NCBI GenBank assembly: GCA_004151065.3
Contig: NWUY0300023719.1
Span: forward strand, 25,206-37,481
DNA from: Larix sibirica
Lineage: Eukaryota > Streptophyta > Pinopsida > Pinales > Pinaceae
Direction of reading: 5' to 3'
DNA: 12,276 bases
Positions 5,986 through 12,276 of this stretch are shown in pieces. A model generated the notes under the pieces. The model worked only from the letters and a program-made list of their open reading frames with translations. It was not told the DNA's origin and did not search any database. The stretch's first letter is position 1. Every line of letters begins with the position of its first letter. A program made the translations under genes and the position numbers.

Positions 5986-8822
5986 ATGGATCCAAAGAGG
6001 AAGCACGTCTCTTCTACTAATACAGTACAATCACCTTATGAGTTAGATGGTCTTTTCAACCTTTATGATGATGTTTTTGAGGTTGGATTATCTATAGGTT
6101 CGGTGGGGTTTGTGAAGAATAATGCTTGAGAGAATTTTTTAGTTGGTAATGATAGCTTATGGACTGGTCAAGTGGCCTTACTCATACTATCATAACAACT
6201 ACTTACCACTCTCTTGATTTTGTGGCTACCTATGTTTATTGTTATAATTCTTTGATTTGGAAGTGGTTCCTGTTGATGGAGCTATGAAAATTTTCTCTGT
6301 TTTAGCAGAATCCTTGTCAGAAATGTTGCATCTTCCTCAAAGTGAGTCAATTTTAAATGAAGAAGATAAAATAACTAAATTTTCTGAGTTTCTCCTTAGT
6401 TCAAAAGGAGAGATTATCCAATCCTTTTTTTTCTTCTAACTTCCCTCCTGTCAAATTTCAATGGGTTGATTCTTTATCCTAGTGTATTCATGAACAATTT
6501 TTTTTTACTGAATTGAATTTTTTTAGATACTAGTCCTATTTGGTCTATTTGCTACTCTTTTTTCAATCTGAGTACTTTGAACATTTAAGATTGAAAAAGC
6601 TGGATAAAGAAGGCCAATATGTTCTTATGGTGGAGTGGACCAAGAAGAAGGTTAAACCTAAGTCTTAGACTAGTTATCAAGAATTTATCGATCGATTTCT
6701 CTGTCATGCTCGCGCTGTGTTTATGAGAACCCCCTCCAAGAACTCCATAAGAGTTTAGGGAGATACTTTAGTTAAGCCCCAAGACTAGGGTGAGTGGCCG
6801 ATTTCTTTACCAAGACCATACTATTATTAGAATTTATGGTTTTGCAGAGTCACCCTATGTTTTACCTATATATATTCCTCCTAGGTTTTTTGCATTGGAA
6901 TTCATTAGACAAAAACTAAATTCAGGTCACTTACATTTTGTTTCAAAAAATCAAAAGCCATTTTTGTATTGCTTGTCCAAATATTTTCTTTTATTGTCAA
7001 GAATAGGTTTTCCCTTGAAGTTGTCAATATGACTCTGCATTCATTGGGTTTCGAATATGGGTCAGTATGGCATTATGACCCTCATCATTTAATTTCAAGG
7101 CAAAGAGTGGAGTTCAATTCTTTTGCATACTTGCATTATATTAAACCTAGGGAATAAATACTGGATAATAAAGATACCTAGGAGCACGTGCAAAGTTTGT
7201 TGCAAACGTAGGATGTTACTAATGACAAAAGAAAGGATTTGAAACCTCTTGTTTCCAAACCATTTCCTTGTATATTGGTTGAAATTGAGGACGATTTTTC
7301 AAAGTCAAGTGCAAAGGAATCATTTAAAGGAACATAACAAGTTAAAGAGCAAGTTGCAATTGTAGGAATTGAAGGAAACATAAGTTGGCAAAGATATTGT
7401 TACCGAGATGTCAACCCAAGAGAAAGGGGCCCTTAGGTTATCCCCGTGTATAGAGAAAAGTGAGGTTAGTAATAAAAGGAAATCTATATAAGGAGCAGGT
7501 GAACCTGAATTTTGTTCAAGTGAGCCTAATTCTTAGCATAACTCACAAATTTTCTCATTATCCCATAGTGAGACAAAAGCATAAAAAGAAAAATTATAAA
7601 TAGAAGTGAATGCTCTTTTGGAAGAGTTGAAGCCTTATAGCAGTGTGGATCTAGTTGTCAAAGTGACCCCCTCTTCTGCTCCAATATTGTCTTAGGAATC
7701 TTTTAAAGCAGAAGGAATGAATCATTTGAAATCTTATCCAGGTTCACAAGAATTATTGGAAGATGGCATGATCCTGAGGTTCCTTATTTCAATAGATCAT
7801 GAGAAGAATAAGTAACCTATTGGTTCTCTAGTCTAATACTACCTCAAGCAAGAATGCGTATAAGACCACTGCTGTTGAAGTTTATCATAACCAAGTAAAT
7901 GTAGTGGATATGATAGAATGGCACCAATAGATAGGTGAGATGGTGTCAAAAAATTGATTCAGTCTATAGTTAATGTGAAGAAACTACAGACTCCGGTCTC
8001 AAAGTTAAATAAACAACTAAAACATGAGAATATAATTAATAAGGATGGCATGACCAAGACTAAGGATCTTGATGGGAAAATTTCTACATTAGCAATTACT
8101 TCTAATGCCACTGAAATTGTTAAGATCCTTCTAGATTCTAAGGACACCAAAATAAATATTATGAAGTCAAAGCTCAAGATATAAAGTCATATCATGTTGA
8201 ATCCATAGGGTTTAGTTACTGCTCATGAGGAAAAAGAGGAAATCATCTTGGAAAATGGAAATCTAAACAATCTTAATTCCCATATAGCATCGAGAATTGA
8301 TGTACTAATTAAATAAAAGTCCACATGGAAGAGAAACATTCAATTGAAGTACACAGATTGTAGTAAGAACTTGATAAAAAGAGGTCTCAAAGAAGGCCTT
8401 TATTTGAATTGTTTCAAATTTTTCATAATTTGGATAGAGATGATAAATTGATTGATGTTTTAGGGAATCAAGACAATGCTGATGATATGTTCGAAAATGT
8501 TTCCACTTACAAAGCCAAATTTATTGAGATGACAACATCAATCCAATTGTTGAAGACATAAAAGAAATCAAAAGAAGAAAAGTGGAAAATATACATCAAG
8601 TACTAAAAGGAACATATACTTTAGTTTAAGATTTACAATCTCAAATCTCCGTGAAAGAATCCAACATTGAAGCATTATCACAAACTCATGAAGAGTTAAA
8701 TAGATCATTACATTGAAGCATTATCACAAACTCATGAATGTACAAAATTGGTCTTAAGAAAATTTGTTTATAATTTGTATAAACTAAAATATGTTAAAGT
8801 TATCTATTTTTGGGGCGAATGA
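5986..8822 (+). pseudogene. Long broken ORF of unknown function (about 930 codons), possible extra ORF of a Tat-type element
   Basis: The ATG at 5986 opens MDPKRKHVSS and runs to TGA 6127. Coherent protein text then continues in shifting frames: NDSLWTGQVA (to about 6179), DFVATYVYCYNSL (from 6180), VDGAMKIFSVLAESLSEML (6257-6439), SYLVYLLLFFQSEYFEHL and SYQEFIDRFLC (about 6440-6789), FLYQDHTIIRIYGFAESPYV (from 6790), then GFEYGSVWHYDPHHLISRQR (6969-7157). From about 7250 it is charged and Lys/Glu-rich, probably helical or coiled-coil, with QSIVNVKKLQTPVSKLNKQL (7954-8184). It ends KVIYFWGE and TGA 8820-8822. I know no enzyme or domain match. From memory it resembles large groups of hypothetical proteins predicted in conifer genomes. 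Tat/Ogre elements carry extra ORFs of unknown role, sometimes before gag. Stops are mostly TAG. Confidence 0.6.
8664..8738 (+). repeat. 29-base perfect direct duplication, 46-base period
   Basis: The 29 bases beginning ACATTGAAGCATTATC occur at 8664-8692 and again at 8710-8738 with no difference. In the ORF they encode the same text, IEALSQTHE, but the 46-base offset changes the reading frame. The frame reached after the second copy is the one that leads to the stop at 8820. Perfect identity in such eroded sequence points to an event much younger than the element's inactivation. Confidence 0.9.
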
Positions 8823-10250
8823 TTACTGTTTCCTAAATGAAAAACAATTGGAACTCTGGGTTATTTAGCTCAAGAAAATTATTGAAAAAGGGGTAGGATG
8901 GGAAAGAATTGGTCTTTGTTTTTCTTGTTTGTTTATTGTTAGTAGGAGTTTCATGATAGGATAGCTTAAGACTTTTGCACAATTTTGAGAATGAGAAGAG
9001 CATTTATCCCTCTATTTGCTAGTTTGTAAAGTTTTCTTATGTTTATTCTTAATCTCTTTTCAAGTTACTTTGTAGTTGAGAAATGAAATTGGTTAGATGT
9101 GCAATCATTTAATAAATGTTATACTTGCTCAATATCTTGCTATGTGTTTGTCTTCCAATTTTTCTTAAAGTTTATGGGGTAAAGTTTAAATGGTGAACGT
9201 TATGTATTATTTCACTGTTTTATATTGTATAGGTTTGGAGATGCAAGAAATAATTTATCAATGTGCTTTCTAACAAGTTTTATTACAATTCCATAATATT
9301 TACTATTTCACTTTTCATGATCTAGAGGTACTTTGATTCTTTCAAGTTTTATGGATACATGTTTAATGTAGTTTCTAACTACAAAAGTCGATTTGATATT
9401 TGCTCATTTTCTTTAGTGGTTAATATCGCTTTTAGATTGGAAACCTCCATTTGTAAATAAGCATTTTTGTCATATTTCAAATATTACTTGTTATTATTTG
9501 AAATAAACTTCTTTATATTTCTTTCAACCCTTATTGTCTTGATATTTAGTAAAACAAGAGTAAGATGCCTTCTGGAAATTGATAAATTGTGAACTTAGTT
9601 TTAGTTAGTATTATCATACTTCTTGTGATAGTTTCTTTCATTTTAGAACTTAAACATACAATGAGCTACATTGAATATTTTATGCATAAGGGATGCCCCA
9701 TCATGCTACCAATTTTTTCTTATTAAGCCTAAAACGAGGAAGTTAAATACTTCCCATAGGTGCCTTGGCACTATTCTCTAGCCATGAAGATCTCAAGGAA
9801 CAACAAAATGAATGTGGGGTTTCTTGATAATTGAAGCGAAATATTTAGAGCAAGATAGACATAAATATAACTGCATAAAGTAAAGAAACATATGCATATT
9901 AATGAAATAACAAAATTAAACAAACATCTATTGACATTTAGAGTTTAGATTAATGTTCACTTGCCTCTTTGAGGGGGGACACCTCCAACTAAGGAGAGCT
10001 TTAGAGCCAATAATATTCACTTGCCAACCTATTATGTAGCTTCTACGACTATATATAGTTTATAACTTACCAAAACCCTAGCTACCCAGTGGACCTTCAT
10101 TAATAAGGCTTGACCACTAAATAGTGTACATTCTTTAAGGATGCCACCTTACATTTATTGATTTTACACTATACTATGTTGTGGGTTGCGGGCCTTATTT
10201 AATAGAAATGGTGTCAATACATTAATTAATAATCTATTATCCTAACCAGG
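8823..10250. other. AT-rich, no gene; possible 3' untranslated or LTR sequence
   Basis: No open frame of note exists on either strand. The end of the preceding ORF is a T run followed by GGGGCGA (8807-8818), which looks like a short polypurine tract; a TG at 8820 would then be an LTR start, but no matching LTR copy is visible. AATAAA at 9111-9116 could be a polyadenylation signal. A 15-base repeat with one mismatch (TAATRTTCACTTGCC) occurs at 9951-9965 and 10011-10025, and a perfect 12-base palindrome ACTATATATAGT lies at 10048-10059. None of these proves a feature. Confidence 0.35.
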
Positions 10251-10330
10251 GGAGTTAGGGTGGGACCCCAACAATGAAGTCATGACATAGGGAGTTAGGG
10301 TGGGACCCTAACATTGAAACCATGACCTGC
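10251..10330 (+). repeat. 40-base tandem duplication with internal hairpin
   Basis: The unit beginning GGAGTTAGGGTGGGACCC occurs at 10251-10290 and 10291-10330; 33 of 40 positions agree. In the second copy GTTAGGG (10294-10300) and CCCTAAC (10306-10312) are exact reverse complements around TGGGA; the first copy has one mismatch in this stem. CCTAAC at 10241-10246 can also pair with GTTAGG at 10254-10259. On the minus strand the unit starts TGTTRGGGTCCCACCC, the kind of sequence with which some plant LTRs begin, but no second LTR is seen. Confidence 0.85.
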
Positions 10331-10599
10331 ATCACATTGCAAGAACCAAGGAGAAGCGGGGACATAAATCCATAATTCCAAATAAAATTTCAAGCGAAGG
10401 ATAGAAAAGTAAATGCTTTGTTTGAAAATGGTTCTCAATGGAATCTTCTTTCTATTTCGAAGTGCTTGGAGTGCCTAATTATGGTGTGTGTGTGTTCCCT
10501 CCCATTGATATATTGATACAATCACATATGCTTACAGCGTGTCTGCTTGCTATCCTTATTAGATAACCTTCATCTATAAACTCATGATTTAGTTCAACC
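10331..10599. other. No gene seen
   Basis: Low-information sequence between the tandem duplication and a protease relic. It contains a six-unit GT run (10484-10495). If the following relic was once a complete element, this is where its protease N-terminus should be, but no Asp-Thr/Ser-Gly motif can be found. Confidence 0.35.
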
Positions 10600-10880
10600 A
10601 TGCCCATCAGTTGGATCGAAAATAAATATCTTATGAGAATCACTAGGAGATGGAGATCAAGTTTGTCATTAATGATGACTATGTTAATGAAGTGGAAAAC
10701 AAACTTGCACCACTAGATTCTTGTGAAGTAATGTTTGGGATCCCATGCATATTGGATTGGGATGAAAATTTCTATAGAAAATAGAACAAATATCAATTGG
10801 TTAAAGGTGATAAATCCTATCTTGTCAAAGCACACATAGAGAGAGGAAGAACATCTCCGATAGCAACGAAACAAGGGTAA
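10600..10880 (+). pseudogene. Second gypsy-type retropepsin fragment, frameshifted
   Basis: The frame at 10600-10653 reads SWIENKYLMRITRRW, and a second frame from 10647 reads EIKFVINDDYVNEVENKL, APLDSCEVMFGIP, then YQLVKGDKSYLVKAH, ending at TAA 10878-10880. This is the usual ending of a Ty3/gypsy aspartic protease: a segment before the C-D/E-V-x-x-G-x-P motif (CEVMFGIP, 10722-10745) followed by a polar stretch. There is one TAG in frame (10782-10784), and the join near 10645-10653 needs a frame change. Sequence and surroundings differ from the first protease at 276, so this comes from another gypsy family. The catalytic triad is not present and no RT follows, so it is a fragment. The overlapping minus-strand open frame at 10713-10997 is only its shadow. 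Confidence 0.6.
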
Positions 10881-11544
10881 AACAAACCGACATATTGAAA
10901 GGAGAAAACAAGAAACAATTATCCTTCGTAATTGAGGGAGTAATGGAATTAGGGAGACAAGCGGATACCATGTGCTTCCATCTCCTCCACATATCAATTT
11001 TTGGAGATCAACAACCTTGCAATTGGGAGGTGTGATTGGAAACTAGGTCGAAACAAATATCAAATGGTTTAATGGCTTAGTGCAAATGAAGAAAACTTGG
11101 CAAAATTGGAAGATTGGCTATGGAAGTAAGGCTCAAGGCTATGTTGTTGATGATGAGGCCAAACCAATATCACTCGCCTCCAAGTGCTGCATTTCCAATG
11201 GAAGCACACACAAAAATAATTAAATAATTAAAAACATAAAAGAAGAGAAAGACAAATGATGAAGGAACCATGAACCATAACGGTGATAGAAAAATCCAAA
11301 GGAGAGGAATATCATTGGAGTTAGGAAGTTGAAAAGTTGGAGATGCCTATCTTTCTAGTTGTTCCCAACAAACTAGTTCAACCTATAAACTTATACCCAA
11401 TATTAGAGAAGGGGTTCTTTAGCAGAGAAGAGAAGTATTCTTGAGATGTTTTTTTGAGTGTGTAATCTATAAAATCTTAGAGAGCCAAAACACCATTTTA
11501 ATTATATATTTGCAAAGAAATCATGTATGAGCTACACCATTTGA
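10881..11544. other. No gene seen
   Basis: Translations on both strands give no domain I know. A weak open stretch on the + strand (about 11050-11220, with KKTWQNWKIGYGSKAQGY) looks somewhat protein-like but is not assignable. It may be a continuation of the damaged element before it or unrelated intergenic DNA. Confidence 0.3.
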
Positions 11545-12043
11545 TGTTGATTTTCCCATTTGGGTTTATGGAAGAAATTATGTTGTTTATGGTGTGATTC
11601 ATTACTGTGTGATTGAGTTTTTATGTATGCTTTCTATGTTTTGGTGGTAACAAAATCTAACACTCACATATTTCGTATCCAAACAAAAATTATAGTGTTA
11701 TGCCTTGCTTGGTTCATTGGTATGAAATATTCTCTTGAGCTAATGTGTAATTCATAAGAATAATAGTGAATTACATTACTGACATCTCTATGCAAAGCAG
11801 ACTATTGGAGCATAGCGCTTCAATATCTAATATAATGTAATAAAGAAATATTAATAAGTAGCCTTAATTATAATATGTAGTAGTTTAGAAATTCATTAGA
11901 AAAGGTAGTAAGATTAGATAAGTTATGTAATTCCTCAAAGTCAAATAAAAGAAAATTGATGTCAATGTAATCAATGAGTCCATCTTTAATAGAATTATAA
12001 TTTTCATATCTCTTGTTTCTATTTTGTATGGTGCTTTCTTAAC
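11545..12043 (+). mobile_element. Probable Ty1/copia 5' LTR (or solo LTR end), left boundary uncertain
   Basis: The sequence immediately before the initiator-tRNA primer site should be the end of an LTR; it is AT-rich and ends CTTTCTTAAC just before the site. A left end at TGTTGATTTTCCC (11545) would give an LTR of about 500 bases, a normal size for plant copia elements. That start is only one of several TG choices, and no second LTR copy or target-site duplication is available to confirm it. Confidence 0.4.
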
Positions 12044-12044
12044 T

Positions 12045-12056
12045 TGGTATTAGAGC
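12045..12056 (+). other. Ty1/copia primer-binding site for initiator methionine tRNA
   Basis: TGGTATTAGAGC differs by one base (C to T) from TGGTATCAGAGC, the sequence complementary to the 3' end of plant initiator tRNA-Met, which primes minus-strand synthesis in most plant Ty1/copia elements. The C to T change fits decay. Its orientation means the element's leader and gag would lie to the right, beyond the window. Confidence 0.8.
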
Positions 12057-12276
12057 GATTCCGAAGTCTACGAGTATGGAAATGTTGGGGGTCCAATATG
12101 TGTGAAGAAATTGAAGAAATAAGCCATAAGAAGCCACCAAATTGAAGAAAAAATGAGTTGATGGTGTCTATTTTGAGAAGCCATCACTAAAGGAGAATCA
12201 ATCTTGCTTTCAAAGGTTTTTTTTTTTATAGTAATTAGGGGAATCGGCAACTGGAGACTGGGCTGGTACTCGCATG
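12057..12276 (+). mobile_element. Leader of the copia-type element, no gag visible yet
   Basis: This is the short region between the primer site and gag in a copia element. It holds a T run of about ten bases near 12220 and no convincing gag start or coding homology. The window ends here, so whether an element body follows cannot be seen. Confidence 0.4.

Noticed and set aside
7178-8177. Minus-strand open frames at 7178-7381 and 7959-8177
   Set aside because: Both are shadows of the Lys/Glu-rich tail of the + strand ORF (Lys and Glu codons read as Phe, Leu and Ser on the reverse).
10048-10059. ACTATATATAGT as a TATA promoter
   Set aside because: A palindrome in AT-rich DNA with no gene downstream on either strand.
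10254-10312. TTAGGG motifs as telomere-like repeat
   Set aside because: Only two copies, part of a 40-base tandem unit; the usual plant telomere unit is TTTAGGG and no array exists.
10484-10495. GT microsatellite
   Set aside because: Only six units; too short to be of note.
10713-10997. Minus-strand open frame of 94 codons, hydrophobic
   Set aside because: It is the reverse of the gypsy protease fragment on the + strand, which has recognisable motifs; the minus reading has none.
12068-12250. Minus-strand open frame of 60 codons
   Set aside because: It lies in the copia leader, includes a homopolymer run and has no family resemblance.

Overview
The window looks like intergenic DNA from a large plant genome, most likely a gymnosperm. 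It is AT-rich and has no intact gene. Nearly everything recognisable is a decayed LTR retroelement on the + strand. The plant assignment rests on protein signatures (a Tat-type Ty3/gypsy pol, and a TGGTATYAGAGC primer site typical of plant Ty1/copia). The gymnosperm guess rests only on remembered resemblance to hypothetical proteins and repeats of conifer genomes and is not proven here. One ambiguous base (N) lies at 128.

Layout. 1-275: unassigned flank. 276-4020: a Ty3/gypsy pol relic read as protease, archaeal-type RNase H (aRNH), reverse transcriptase, degenerate gypsy RNase H and integrase, in several frames with many stops. The aRNH lies before RT, and the original RNase H has lost its first catalytic Asp, which fits the Tat lineage. 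4100-4442: a further coding relic I cannot assign, with a CPNHCVCC cysteine cluster. 4443-5985: non-coding. It holds a hammerhead-ribozyme-like fold on the - strand (5224-5266), a G-box plus TATA-like pair (5543-5580) and a degenerate Tat-like primer-binding site (5859-5878), and may be an LTR with leader.

5986-8822: a long broken ORF of about 930 codons, starting MDPKRKHV and ending in a helical, charged tail. I do not know its function. Its position 107 bases after the primer-site-like sequence suggests an extra ORF of a Tat-type element. Its in-frame stops are mostly TAG, as expected from decay of methylated cytosine. A 29-base perfect duplication lies near its 3' end.

8823-10599: no gene; it contains a 40-base tandem duplication able to form hairpins (10251-10330). 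10600-10880: C-terminal part of the protease of a second, different gypsy-type element, frameshifted. 10881-12276: no gene until a Ty1/copia initiator-tRNA primer-binding site (12045-12056), so the preceding few hundred bases are probably a copia 5' LTR and the window ends in its leader.

No functional pathway can be drawn: the parts are remnants of at least three retroelements. The items most worth checking are the hammerhead-like motif, the 5986-8822 ORF family and the 4100-4442 relic.
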